From a virus: 42,930 bases of DNA. Each line of letters starts with the position of its first letter. Within the stretch, counting starts at the first letter, position 1. The notes beneath the pieces are model-generated. The model did no database searches. It worked only from the letters and a program-made list of their open reading frames with translations, and was not told where the DNA came from. The translations under genes were made by a program, and so were the position numbers. The stretch is from IMG/VR virus record IMGVR_UViG_3300030390_002222, positions 1-42,930 of that record; one strand, 5' to 3'. Of this stretch, positions 1 to 10,876 are shown piece after piece.

Positions 1-3000
1 ATGGTGTATCTCAAGCTGTACTTTCTCGTAATATTGAGAACTGGATGGAAGCTCATGGTACTTATGAATCATATAAGGCAGAGAAGTTAGGTCAAATAGA
101 CAATAAGACTGGAGAGAAATACACGGAAGAAGAGGCTAATAGGCTAGCAAGTACTGCAGCTGCAGATAACTGGAAGAAAGGTTGGGCTATGCTATTGCAA
201 GATATACCTCAATACTTAGCTATTGGAAAGATATTTGATCCTATCTCTAAAAAGATGGTAAAATCTATTGATGCTGCTTCAAAAAAAGGAATTGTTTCAA
301 AAATGAAACCTTGGCAAAAAAAAATAGTAAGTGGAGGAAAAACATTTGTTGGTGAAGGATTAGAAGAGAGCTATCAATACGTTATTGCTGAGCATGCTAA
401 ATTCAAAACTGATTTAGATTCAGGTTATATTACTGAAAAAGAGTATGAAAAAAAGATGTCTGATGCATACGGATCTGAAGATATGCTTACATCTGCATTT
501 TTTGGTGGACTTGGAGGTAATGTATTTCAAGCTACAGGCTCCAGGTTAAATGAAGTATTCAAGTCTAAAGATAGAAAAGAATATGAGAAGAAACTAGGGG
601 AAATGTACACTGATAATATCAACAACAAAGCTAAGCAGGTTGCATTAATGTTTCAGCACTTAAATAATGCTGATGATTCGGGTTCAAAAAACTTAAGAGA
701 AACTATTATAAATGAATCAATGCTTAATCTAACTTCTGATGCATTAGAGGCTGGTAAATTTGATCAGTTTTATGAAACTATTGGGTTAGTTTCTGAGATG
801 TCTGAAGAAGATTTAAAATCTTTCGAAGAAACAACTGGACAGGAATTCAGTGTAGATTTAGCTAAAGAATACGCACCTAAGATTCAAAAGAAAGCTATTG
901 AGATGCGTGATAGGTATTTTAAATACAGAAAAAGATACTCTGCACTTACTTCTTCAAAGTTATCAAGACTTGAAATGGAGAATAACTCTGTTGCTGATAT
1001 TGTAAATGAAAAGAATAAAGTAGTTGAAAATATAAAGAATAATATTGGTCAAGACTTTGACACGAATGCAAGTGATAGATTACGTATTAGACTTGACATA
1101 AGGGAGAGAGGTCAAGTATTAACAAAGAGAAAGAAAGAATTAAATAATAAGCTCATAGCAGAGACATCTGATGTAAAGAAGACATTCATAAAGGCGGCTA
1201 TTGAGAATAACGAGTTATTAATTAAAAAACAAAAAGCTGACGCTCAACAGCAAAAAGTAGATACTAAAAATAGAACTGCTGAACAAAAGAAGATTGATGA
1301 TCAAAAAATTGATAATGATAAAGCTGCAGAAAAGATATACAACAAGCTTCACAAGCAGGATATACTTGATGCGCTTGATATAGCCGCTCAAGGTAAAGAG
1401 CAGATTATCATAAATAATGAGGACATGGCGTTTGCCAAGACTAGTGAAGGAGCTAAACTTCAACAAGCTGAAAAACTTAGAAAGCAGATTGCTTCATATG
1501 ATCAAATTAAAGATAAGGCAGAAGCTATATCAGCTCTTAAAGAAGCTAAAGAGTCTTTGATTCCTAATGCAGATTACATCACTAATGCTCAAAAAGAAGA
1601 GGCAATTAAGAGTATTGATGATAAGATTCTTGAATATGAGAATCAAATAGGTGAAGCTAAGGCAACAAAACTTGCTGCAGAAACTGAAGCTAGATTAAAA
1701 GAGAAAAATAAAAAAAATAATGAGGATCCTACTGTAGAAAACAATCAGATTATAAAGGATATTGGTGATGTAATTGAGGATGAAAACTTTGAGGCTAATC
1801 CAGATACAACATATGCTCAGATAGAGTCTGCTGCAGAAGTAGATAGATCTAAAGCTGGTGATGGAAAATTATTAGCTCTACTTGATAAGGTAAACGGTAC
1901 TGAAGCTTATCAAAAATGGAATGAAAATCCTACAAGTAAAGTTGATAAAGAATTTAGATACACTGTGTCTGAAAGAACTGAAATGATAGATAAGGAACAA
2001 AATGATGCTATAGAGGCTTTTGAGAAGCTACCTAAAGATCAAGAAATTCCACAAATAATATATGACAACCTACCGATAAGGGCTACATTGAAAGATCACC
2101 CTGCTATTATGACATATTTACCACATAAACCATCTGATAAAACTCCGCTAGAAGACAGGGTGGCTTATCAGAAGGGGTATGCTGCTCAAAGAGTAATAAT
2201 TATAGACAAGCTTAGAAAAGGTGAGACTGTAACTTCAACTGTGGCTCTTAATACAGGTGGTGAATTAAATGTAGAAGAACATGATGATGATAGCATGTCA
2301 GTTCCTGAGAACTCTGTGCTGGACCTATTGCAAATTGGAAACATCATTTCTAATGTCAAGTTATTAATCACGGATAAATTTGGGTACCTTATGGACACAA
2401 ACAAGGAAACTGATACAGATCTTGGTTATAGACAAATCTTACTTCAAAATGATATTAAAGGTAATAAAATGCCTTATCGTGGAGGAATGTTCTTGAAAAT
2501 TAAAAAGGCTAATGGTGATCCATTTGCTTTAAGGTTGAACCTATTGAAGAATACTGAGGAACAAGCTCAGATATTAGCTGGGCTTTTAATTAGGCTTAGT
2601 GTACCAACTGCTCAGCGCGATAAGGAAGGTGTTGTTATTAAAAATGAGAAAGGCACTCAGGTAGTAAAGAAAGAGATAGAACCGGATTATAAGTTGTCTG
2701 ATTTAAGCGAAGATTTTAGAGAGGATGTTGAGAGAATAATGGGAACTGAAATTAAAATGCTAGATCCTAAACATCAAGATCCAAAGATTGCTGACTTAAT
2801 AAATTCGTTTGTATATTTTTCTAAAGAAACTGAGAATAAAACAACTGCACTACACTTTAGTGATGATAATAGATTAATATTTGGAAACGAAGGAGATGCT
2901 GTTACTCTTATAAATAGAGAAGATAATGATGTGTTTGATAAATTAGTTACATTCTTAACCACTAAAAAAAGAAGACAATTTAGCATCAACTTATGGAATA

Positions 3001-4544
3001 AAAGTGATGAATATAAAAAATATGTTCTTGAAAACAAAATCGTAAATACTGACGTTCCTACGGGTAAAGCGATGTTTACCAACCAAAGAAAAAGATGGGC
3101 TGGCAAAATGGGAGGTAGAAGAATACAGTTGTATATGAATCCCGTTAAGGTCAAATCTCAAGCTGGTGTAATTAAGGATAGCAAAGGAAATGAAACTTTA
3201 TCTAACCAATCTGAACAAGAGGGATTAGATGAGCCGCACGGATCTGTAATAGGATTGTCTTCATTGAAAAAAAGTATGGGATTACCTGCTGATAAGGCAG
3301 TTGAACAACCAACACAACAAAGTAATGATGATATTGTATTAAGTGAAGATATAGTTTTTAATAGCGCTATTGGCCAGCAAGTTGCTTGGGATTCATCCTC
3401 TAAAAGCTGGGTAAAAAAAATAGATGAAAGTATGTCTATATCTGAAGAAACTTCGTTTAAAAAAGATGGAGTTTCTTACTCATATGCAGACTGGATGCCT
3501 TCAGATCAACAATATCAAAAACAAGACTTATCAACAGGTAAGATTGTTACCAAAAACATAACTAAAAAAGAGTATGATGAAGCAAAAGGAAGTTTAGATG
3601 ACAACCGTTTTAGGGTAGAAGAGATTTCTTTTGAAGAAGCTAAAGAACTTTACGAATACTCTAAACTAGCACAACAAACTAGTGAGGTTGAAGGAAGTAT
3701 TAATGAAAATCTTAAGAAAATAATAAACAATGTTTACCCCGGATGGATAAATAGTAATAACAATCAAATTAGTCTTGCTGCTGAATTTAAAAGCATAAGC
3801 CTTCTTGCTCAAGAAGAAACACCAATTAAAGATAGGATTGCATTTGGTAAAGAAGCAGAAAACTTATTAAACGAAGTAAAAAAAGGTAAGAATCCTTTCA
3901 CTGAAGACACTACAGTAGAAGAGCAAATTCCAAATTTACTATATGCATACATAAGTGGAGAGTTAGCTAAAGATAATGTTTCTGAAAAAGATATGTATAA
4001 AAACATATTACAACAACCAACACAACAAAGTAGTGAGGTTGAAATTGAAGAGTATTTACGTAGAGAAGAGAATGATCATAATGGCAATAACTTAGAGATT
4101 CTAGCAAAAAAAGAGGGTGTTAGTGTAATGAAGATGGCTGAGGCTATCAAGAATACTATAGAGAGAAAAGAGTCTTTGGAGCTATCGAACACTCCTGACT
4201 TTGGATCTGCAGTACATTCTTTAAAGGTTGAAAGCACGGACACGTATTCAGCTAGATACTTAATGGATAACATTAAAAAAGAATTAGCTGCCTTAAATAT
4301 TAAAGAGTCACCTAGTGTTAGTGATGGTAATGTTAGGAATGCATCTAAAAAAGTTGTACCTTCCCCAAAATTAGCTACAAAAGAAGTAGTTAGTCAAACA
4401 TTTATAAACTTCGCTACAGAGGAAGAATACGAAGAAGAAGACTTTAGTGATGTTGAAGGAGATGATGTTATAACAACAAAGGATATCGCTAGTCTTGATA
4501 ATGGTGAGATAAAAACTAATTGTAAAAAAGTTAAAATTAAATAG
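1..4544 (+). CDS. Giant helical virion cargo/ejection protein, 5' end truncated by the window
   Basis: The reading frame is open from base 3 with no stop before the Met at 45, and the residues before that Met (GVSQAVLSRNIENW) look like ordinary coding sequence, so the true start lies upstream. At least 1,513 residues are present. The protein is highly charged, rich in Lys, Glu and Ala, with long predicted helical or coiled-coil stretches around residues 300-600 (numbered from the Met at 45). A small glycine-rich amphipathic segment (FFGGLGGNVF) lies near residue 155. The C-terminal third has repeated Gln/Thr/Ser linkers (QPTQQS). No enzymatic motif was recognised. It directly precedes the putative virion RNA polymerase and ends in TAG, six bases before the next ATG and in the same frame. 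By analogy with crAss-like phages it is probably packaged with the polymerase and delivered into the cell. The family assignment is inferred from size, composition and gene order only. Confidence 0.7.
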   Translation, partial: GVSQAVLSRNIENWMEAHGTYESYKAEKLGQIDNKTGEKYTEEEANRLASTAAADNWKKGWAMLLQDIPQYLAIGKIFDPISKKMVKSIDAASKKGIVSKMKPWQKKIVSGGKTFVGEGLEESYQYVIAEHAKFKTDLDSGYITEKEYEKKMSDAYGSEDMLTSAFFGGLGGNVFQATGSRLNEVFKSKDRKEYEKKLGEMYTDNINNKAKQVALMFQHLNNADDSGSKNLRETIINESMLNLTSDALEAGKFDQFYETIGLVSEMSEEDLKSFEETTGQEFSVDLAKEYAPKIQKKAIEMRDRYFKYRKRYSALTSSKLSRLEMENNSVADIVNEKNKVVENIKNNIGQDFDTNASDRLRIRLDIRERGQVLTKRKKELNNKLIAETSDVKKTFIKAAIENNELLIKKQKADAQQQKVDTKNRTAEQKKIDDQKIDNDKAAEKIYNKLHKQDILDALDIAAQGKEQIIINNEDMAFAKTSEGAKLQQAEKLRKQIASYDQIKDKAEAISALKEAKESLIPNADYITNAQKEEAIKSIDDKILEYENQIGEAKATKLAAETEARLKEKNKKNNEDPTVENNQIIKDIGDVIEDENFEANPDTTYAQIESAAEVDRSKAGDGKLLALLDKVNGTEAYQKWNENPTSKVDKEFRYTVSERTEMIDKEQNDAIEAFEKLPKDQEIPQIIYDNLPIRATLKDHPAIMTYLPHKPSDKTPLEDRVAYQKGYAAQRVIIIDKLRKGETVTSTVALNTGGELNVEEHDDDSMSVPENSVLDLLQIGNIISNVKLLITDKFGYLMDTNKETDTDLGYRQILLQNDIKGNKMPYRGGMFLKIKKANGDPFALRLNLLKNTEEQAQILAGLLIRLSVPTAQRDKEGVVIKNEKGTQVVKKEIEPDYKLSDLSEDFREDVERIMGTEIKMLDPKHQDPKIADLINSFVYFSKETENKTTALHFSDDNRLIFGNEGDAVTLINREDNDVFDKLVTFLTTKKRRQFSINLWNKSDEYKKYVLENKIVNTDVPTGKAMFTNQRKRWAGKMGGRRIQLYMNPVKVKSQAGVIKDSKGNETLSNQSEQEGLDEPHGSVIGLSSLKKSMGLPADKAVEQPTQQSNDDIVLSEDIVFNSAIGQQVAWDSSSKSWVKKIDESMSISEETSFKKDGVSYSYADWMPSDQQYQKQDLSTGKIVTKNITKKEYDEAKGSLDDNRFRVEEISFEEAKELYEYSKLAQQTSEVEGSINENLKKIINNVYPGWINSNNNQISLAAEFKSISLLAQEETPIKDRIAFGKEAENLLNEVKKGKNPFTEDTTVEEQIPNLLYAYISGELAKDNVSEKDMYKNILQQPTQQSSEVEIEEYLRREENDHNGNNLEILAKKEGVSVMKMAEAIKNTIERKESLELSNTPDFGSAVHSLKVESTDTYSARYLMDNIKKELAALNIKESPSVSDGNVRNASKKVVPSPKLATKEVVSQTFINFATEEEYEEEDFSDVEGDDVITTKDIASLDNGEIKTNCKKVKIK
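3304..4045 (+). repeat. Three direct repeats encoding Q/T/S linkers within the first giant gene
   Basis: A 21-base sequence is identical at 3304-3324 and 4012-4032. It encodes the linker QPTQQS. A related copy at 3671-3692 matches the stretch at 4024-4045 with one mismatch and encodes QQTSEVE. The copies separate segments of different sequence. This fits linkers between exchangeable or duplicated domains near the C-terminus. Confidence 0.75.
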
Positions 4545-4550
4545 ATAAAA

Positions 4551-7500
4551 ATGATAATTTGTAATGTAAACAACGAGGCAACTGGGAAAAAATCCGTATT
4601 GCACGCTGAATTACTTAAAGTTTTTAAAAATCAAAAAGAAGCTGACTTAATATATAAGAAAGTTAAAGGCAATGATTTTAAAGGAATTTTTGGTGACTGG
4701 GTGGCAAAATACAAGGGTAAATCAACAATTAAAACTGGAGAAACCTATTCCACTGGTGAGCCAAAACTAAAACTAAATAAAGGAACTAATCAACATTATT
4801 TTAAACTTCAAGATGGTACTAGTTTTTTTATAGACAAAAAGGGCTTAAGAGGAACTTTTACACCACGAGAAATTAAAGACATATCAAAGTATTTCTTATA
4901 CAGATACGTACAAGACGGTGGAATTGATTCATTTAATGACTATGATTCACTTAAGAATGAATCTAAGTTAATGAAAAGCATGGAAAAGGCCATGGATGAT
5001 TACATGGTTCAAGCATCCGGATTTAAGTCTGAAAAAGCTAGAATTGGATATTCTAAAAGAATGGACAGGATAAGGCTTCATAAAGAGGACTTTAAAAAAG
5101 AGCTTATTTATCAGCTTGATTCACTAGGTCAAAAGTTTATAGAAAATATAACTGATGCAGAGGGGAACCTTCTTGGGGAAGTAACAGAAGAAGACAAAGG
5201 TGGTGGAATTAATATTATTGAATCTATTAGAGTTAATACAAAGTCAACCGCTACAGTAAATACTAAGATATTCTTATCTCAATTAGAATCATCTGTAATA
5301 CAACCAGACGGAAGTTATAAGAAAGTTCCATCTAAGTACTTGAATACTCCTTCATTCGAAGATTTCAATGAAGTATGGGAAACACTGCAGCCATTATTGG
5401 CAGATAGAGTTGCTGTTCAATCTAATGAAGGTGTTATTTCAGCATATACAAATATGAGGGAAGTCATAGTTGGACTACAGGAAGTTAAACCTTGGGCTAA
5501 AGACCTATTAAATAAGCTTGACATACTTTATAAAGACAACAGTAACGGACGTTACAAGGTGTACGAATTCGTACAAGCATTCAACAAAAACAAACTAAAC
5601 TACTACGTTACTGAATTTAATTCGGCTAATTCTGGGTACACAATATACAATGCTACAGCTACTAACAGTAGAGAAAGCCAAATTTTAGACAGATGGGGAA
5701 TTAGATTCCAAGATAAATGGCTAGAAAATGGTAAACAAATCTATTTAAGTACAGATAAACTTAAAACAATCAAAGGAATAAGTGATAATATTGAGTATAT
5801 TTATAATGAATGGTTAGGGCTAATAGGTGCTGCTAATAAAAGCAATAATAGAGACTTAACAAACGAAGCATATGGATACGCTTCATCAAATTTGTTTAAA
5901 GAGCTTAGAAATTTGGGTGTATTTGGATTAAAAGATACAGATATTAATTCAATGATTCTTTTGGGTGGTGGTAACATAAATGAATTCAAGACAACTAAGG
6001 ATTTGTTTGAGGGAGTTATGCACATGATCAATGGAGATATTCTCAATGTTGATAAACAAGGTAATGGTGTTAAATTTATTGATGATGACGGCAATGGTAT
6101 TAATCCATTTAGATCTCAAAAGATGGTTAAGATGCTTGCAAAAGCTCAAGCCATGAGAGAGCTTGATATTGCTGAATCTACAATTCTTGCCAGTGGTGGT
6201 AAAACTTACTTCGCATATGCTAATCCAACATACATATCTAATAAGATAGCTGAATGGAAAAAAGATCCTAGTGAACTTATAGAATTATCTACTCAACCTA
6301 TTAATGCTAGTTCGCAATGGATTAATTACCTGTTGGCCAATCATATTAAAAATAATGATGCTCAGCAAAAAAAAATATCTCAACAAAGGCTTGATAAATT
6401 AGAATCCGGATTAGCTAGTTCATTTACATCTGTAGGTAAAGATGATGGTGTTGATAATACCGACATATCATTAGGTGATCAAATTAATGACAATCTCTCT
6501 AAATTACTTGGATCAAGACTTAATAAGGGAGTTTCCTACTTCCCCTCTATTATTGCTGCAGATAAATCAAGAAGGGTAGAATTCAAAGGTTTTGAATTGA
6601 TTGAATCAGGAATGCACGGTAGAAATACAGACGGTTCTACTCATATTCCACAACAAACTGTAGACATATTTGTTGACTACTTCGAAGATGAGTACAATAG
6701 AATGAGAATTGTAGCTGGAGAATTAGAGAGTTTACCTAAAAATAAAAGAATACAACACTACCATACTGGAGATATTAATGGATTAAAGTCTCAGTTATTT
6801 CCTGAACTAAGCCACGATGTACTTAAAGGGCCTCTTAGTAAGGCTTTATATAAAAATGGCTTACCAATAGACTCTAAAGGTATTCAAGGACTTGATAGCG
6901 TTCAGAGAGCCGCAGTATCTGTTGCTATAAAAAAATCTTTATTAGAGAGACATGCTGAAACTAAAGTTAAAATTGAAGCTCTAAATAGTCAGACTAAAAT
7001 GAACGCTAAGTTAATTAGATTTTACAAAAATAATGGCGGTATGGATGCTATGGTAGGAGATTACCTTGTTAATGGACTGGTATCTTCTATTGAATACACT
7101 AAAGTATTCTCAGGAGATCCTGCTTACTACAAGAATTTACCTGATTTAATTAAAAGAGTTCCTGCAACATATACTGATGGACTACAATTGGCTTTAGAAT
7201 CTAATGATGACATGAAGTTTAATATCGCTATTGTAGAAAATGTTCAAGTTACTTCTAAATATATACAAAAGATTAAGGACTCTATTAACGACAAGACTAT
7301 TGCGAAAGCATACGAGGCTGATTCAAGAGGCAAGGGCGGTGTAAACACTACTGATGCTCAAGCATGGATAACTCCAGAGAGATGGAAGTTTCTTAAGCAG
7401 AGACTTGGTCAATGGAGTAATCAACATGATATTGTTTACAATAAAATGAAAAATGGTAAGAATTTAGATGAGTCAAAAGGTGAGTTAAAACTTGCAGCAC

Positions 7501-10500
7501 AACCATTAAAGGGAGTGTATTTTGAAATCAATAATGGCGTTCCTACTTACTTGAAATATTCTCAGGCTGTACTTATACCACACATGGTAAAGGGTACTCC
7601 AATGGAGAAATTACTACATAAAATGACACATGATAAAGATGGTAATTATATAAAAAATGTTTCTAATCAAGTGCATGAAGTTATTACTGAAGATGGAATA
7701 AAAGTAGGTGCTATTAGTCCGACTAAAATAAATAAGGGTGAATCAACTGAAATGGCTGAAGATTTTGAATTAAACTCAAACACCATGAACAATAAAGGTT
7801 GGAAACTTCAACAAGATCTTCCTATTAAGTCAATGCATGAAACCAATCTAGGTTCTCAGATACAAAAGAACATTCTTGAAGGACTCGAGATATATGGTGA
7901 CTACAAGGTGTTTGGTGAAAAAGGCACAATAAAAGGAGAAGTGTTACTTCAAAAGGTTCACGATGCTATATCTGAATTAATAAATATTGGTGCTGAGGAA
8001 GTTGGTGAAAAACTCGGAATTGTTGGTGGAAAGATTAATGATAAATCTGAACTATATCAAGTTATGATTAGTGAGTTTAGGGAAAGAAGTGGTAATGAAA
8101 ATATCATTGCAGCTCTTGAAAAGCAAACTTCATTTGATGCTATTCCTCAGATTAGAGGAAGAATTGACAGTATATTAATGTCTGTATTTAACAGAGCTAT
8201 GACTAAAATCTCCACTGAAGGTGGATCTTTCATTCAAGTAAGTCCATTTGGATTAGAGACATTTAGTGACAAGTCTGGTATTATAAAGATATCTAACAAT
8301 TATGACGGTAAAGGATTACAGCCACCACATAGGGGGCCAGATGGTCAAACTGTTCCAGGACAAGTACTAATACCTCATACATTAGCTATGAAATTATTAG
8401 AACAATCTGATCAAAAACTAGAAGACATGACTCCTGCTAAATGGAAGAGAGCATTCGCGGGTAAAAAGACTAGAGAGCTAGTTGGATATAGAATTCCTAA
8501 CCAGGGGATGTCATCTAATGATACTCTTGAGATTGTAGGGATACTTCCTGAAACTATGGGAGATAGCATTATAGGTTATGACGCAATACCCGCAAAGACT
8601 GGTAGTGATTTTGATATTGATAAGATGTATGTTATGGCTCCAAATATGCTATACAACAAAAAATCAGAAAGATTTGAGCTACTTAATGACGAAAATAAAA
8701 AGTTCTACAAAGGGGGTAAAAATGTAAATAAGCTAATTGCTCAGAATACTGTATTGAATTTGTATTCAGATATACTTCAGAGTCCTCATACTTATGATAG
8801 AATGATGACATCTATTGATACAGATTTCTTAAAAAAGGATATTGATAAATTACATCCAAAAGGTGATGATAAGAATTTAGATTTATTCTCACCTATTACA
8901 CAATTGACAACTAAGATGAATTACATGTCTGGTAAAATGGGAGTTGCTCTTACTGCGAATCAATTAGTTGATCACGTAGCTAATCAATCTATTAACATAC
9001 AGGTAGATACTAACCTTGGGTTTCTTGATACTGTTTTGCAGGAGAAATATAACAAGACCCAAATGGATAAGTCAATGCCTGGAAAAAGAAGCATATCAGC
9101 AACACTTTCTTCATTCTTGAATGCGTATGTAGATATTGCTAAAGATCCTTATATTACAAGAGGTAATCATAATGACGTCACAGCTAATACAACATTCATG
9201 TTAATTAGAGCTGGAGTACCATTAGAGACTATCAACAGATACATTGGACAGCCAATATTAAAAGAATACGTTGAGCTCAAAAAGAGATCTGAGAGTATTA
9301 CAGCTGAGCCTCTTACTGTGGTAAATCCTGAAAATGGAACTTCAACCTTTGTGACGCCTGTAGAGTACTTAAAAAATAAGTACAATATAAAAGACTATGA
9401 TAAATCTCATTTAAAACTTAAAAGTATATCTGCAAAAGATATGGAGGCTAGTATTAAAGGGAATCGTAGTAAGTTTATTGACTCAGTAGTATTGAATGCA
9501 TTCATATTTCATGAAAAGAAAGCAGCTCAATGGACTGAAGCGGTACTTGCGGCAAAAATTGATACAAAAGGTGCCGGCGGGTCTCCAATAATGATGAATA
9601 TTGCTATCAATAAGATTGATAAAGTTAAAAGAATTGGATTTGTTTTAGGATACGAAAAGAAATTTGAAGGTACCGCATTAGGTACTTATGAAAATAAAGC
9701 ACTTGAGTTTACTAGGTCTGTGTTAAATAGAAGTGAAGTTGTGTTGTCAGGTACTGAAGATGCGGCTTACTTTATGAACACAGTGTCAGCTAAAATAACT
9801 AAAGAGCCAGCACTTGTGTCTGAGAAGCTAGGTAAAGCTATAGATAAAGGAATGTATGCTTACATGATGTCAGGTACAAAAATGATGAAAAGTAATAGAA
9901 ATAACTTTAAAACGTTATTTGAAAAATTACCTTTAAAGATTTCTGAAATGCAAAAGACTTCTAAAAACTTTCTTATAAAAGAGTTAGAGATTCAGATGAG
10001 AGGTAATTATAACTTCATTGGCGTAAATGCTAAAAACAAACCAGCGTTATATGAGAATGAAATATACAGAGCCTGGATGGACTTGTATGAAGATCCTAAC
10101 ACAAAGGATATTGCAGTTCGTTTAGTTAAGTACGCGTACTCTCAGTCAGGATTCAGCGCCAATCTTAACCAATTCTTTACGCATATTCCTCATGAAATAC
10201 TTAAAGATGAGGGAATAAATGCAGAAGTCAATGGGTTCTTTCAAAAAATGGGAGATATGGCTTCGGACGAGATATTTATAGATCAATTCTTGAGACATGA
10301 GTCTGATAATTCTGATGTAGTGCCTAGAGTTAATGCGCTTCAAGCTCAGGAGATTAGTGGCATATCAAAAGAACACGGATTTTCAGCTAGCAATAAATTC
10401 TTAGAAAAGTATAAGGTCATAAATGGTAAAGACCATTATTTCAATCCACCTCTATTTGTTACGACAGCTGAAGGACTTTACAAGCTTCACAACCTTGGAG

Positions 10501-10874
10501 ATGATTTTGAAAAAATACCTCCAATGTATGCTAGAACATATAAACTTGGATATAAAGCAGGTAAGAACAAAGTATTTGAATATTCTTATGATAACTCAAT
10601 AAAAAAGTCTATCTTGCCAGAGAATAATAAATTGTTTACGCAGGAATTCAAGAATGCAATATCTCAAGCAAAAAGAAAGATGGATCCTCTAGGTGCAGGT
10701 AATGATGTGAAAGCTAGTATTGAAATAAGTGCAAAAATGAATCCAGAGACAACAACAGCTGAAGAAGATATAAATGACAATACTAATATAGAGTATAAGC
10801 CATTTAAGTTGACTGCAGATATGTTAACTGAAGATATGTTAAAAAAATTAGGTATAACTACAAACGACTGTTAA
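4551..10874 (+). CDS. Virion-packaged single-chain DNA-dependent RNA polymerase (crAss-like type)
   Basis: A 2,107-residue protein. The segment TGSDFDIDKMYVM at about residues 1350-1362 carries a D-x-D-x-D triad (D1353, D1355, D1357). It resembles the metal-binding DxDGD loop of two-barrel RNA polymerases and the DFDID motif reported for the roughly 2,200-residue gp66 virion polymerase of Cellulophaga phage phi14:2. Length, motif position about two thirds along the chain, and location between two other giant genes all agree with that family. The expected role is to enter the host with the DNA and transcribe early genes before other polymerases act. The ATG follows an A-rich leader without a Shine-Dalgarno sequence. 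It is in frame with the upstream gene across one TAG. The second barrel's basic residues were not located with certainty. Confidence 0.85.
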   Translation: MIICNVNNEATGKKSVLHAELLKVFKNQKEADLIYKKVKGNDFKGIFGDWVAKYKGKSTIKTGETYSTGEPKLKLNKGTNQHYFKLQDGTSFFIDKKGLRGTFTPREIKDISKYFLYRYVQDGGIDSFNDYDSLKNESKLMKSMEKAMDDYMVQASGFKSEKARIGYSKRMDRIRLHKEDFKKELIYQLDSLGQKFIENITDAEGNLLGEVTEEDKGGGINIIESIRVNTKSTATVNTKIFLSQLESSVIQPDGSYKKVPSKYLNTPSFEDFNEVWETLQPLLADRVAVQSNEGVISAYTNMREVIVGLQEVKPWAKDLLNKLDILYKDNSNGRYKVYEFVQAFNKNKLNYYVTEFNSANSGYTIYNATATNSRESQILDRWGIRFQDKWLENGKQIYLSTDKLKTIKGISDNIEYIYNEWLGLIGAANKSNNRDLTNEAYGYASSNLFKELRNLGVFGLKDTDINSMILLGGGNINEFKTTKDLFEGVMHMINGDILNVDKQGNGVKFIDDDGNGINPFRSQKMVKMLAKAQAMRELDIAESTILASGGKTYFAYANPTYISNKIAEWKKDPSELIELSTQPINASSQWINYLLANHIKNNDAQQKKISQQRLDKLESGLASSFTSVGKDDGVDNTDISLGDQINDNLSKLLGSRLNKGVSYFPSIIAADKSRRVEFKGFELIESGMHGRNTDGSTHIPQQTVDIFVDYFEDEYNRMRIVAGELESLPKNKRIQHYHTGDINGLKSQLFPELSHDVLKGPLSKALYKNGLPIDSKGIQGLDSVQRAAVSVAIKKSLLERHAETKVKIEALNSQTKMNAKLIRFYKNNGGMDAMVGDYLVNGLVSSIEYTKVFSGDPAYYKNLPDLIKRVPATYTDGLQLALESNDDMKFNIAIVENVQVTSKYIQKIKDSINDKTIAKAYEADSRGKGGVNTTDAQAWITPERWKFLKQRLGQWSNQHDIVYNKMKNGKNLDESKGELKLAAQPLKGVYFEINNGVPTYLKYSQAVLIPHMVKGTPMEKLLHKMTHDKDGNYIKNVSNQVHEVITEDGIKVGAISPTKINKGESTEMAEDFELNSNTMNNKGWKLQQDLPIKSMHETNLGSQIQKNILEGLEIYGDYKVFGEKGTIKGEVLLQKVHDAISELINIGAEEVGEKLGIVGGKINDKSELYQVMISEFRERSGNENIIAALEKQTSFDAIPQIRGRIDSILMSVFNRAMTKISTEGGSFIQVSPFGLETFSDKSGIIKISNNYDGKGLQPPHRGPDGQTVPGQVLIPHTLAMKLLEQSDQKLEDMTPAKWKRAFAGKKTRELVGYRIPNQGMSSNDTLEIVGILPETMGDSIIGYDAIPAKTGSDFDIDKMYVMAPNMLYNKKSERFELLNDENKKFYKGGKNVNKLIAQNTVLNLYSDILQSPHTYDRMMTSIDTDFLKKDIDKLHPKGDDKNLDLFSPITQLTTKMNYMSGKMGVALTANQLVDHVANQSINIQVDTNLGFLDTVLQEKYNKTQMDKSMPGKRSISATLSSFLNAYVDIAKDPYITRGNHNDVTANTTFMLIRAGVPLETINRYIGQPILKEYVELKKRSESITAEPLTVVNPENGTSTFVTPVEYLKNKYNIKDYDKSHLKLKSISAKDMEASIKGNRSKFIDSVVLNAFIFHEKKAAQWTEAVLAAKIDTKGAGGSPIMMNIAINKIDKVKRIGFVLGYEKKFEGTALGTYENKALEFTRSVLNRSEVVLSGTEDAAYFMNTVSAKITKEPALVSEKLGKAIDKGMYAYMMSGTKMMKSNRNNFKTLFEKLPLKISEMQKTSKNFLIKELEIQMRGNYNFIGVNAKNKPALYENEIYRAWMDLYEDPNTKDIAVRLVKYAYSQSGFSANLNQFFTHIPHEILKDEGINAEVNGFFQKMGDMASDEIFIDQFLRHESDNSDVVPRVNALQAQEISGISKEHGFSASNKFLEKYKVINGKDHYFNPPLFVTTAEGLYKLHNLGDDFEKIPPMYARTYKLGYKAGKNKVFEYSYDNSIKKSILPENNKLFTQEFKNAISQAKRKMDPLGAGNDVKASIEISAKMNPETTTAEEDINDNTNIEYKPFKLTADMLTEDMLKKLGITTNDC

Positions 10875-10876
10875 TA

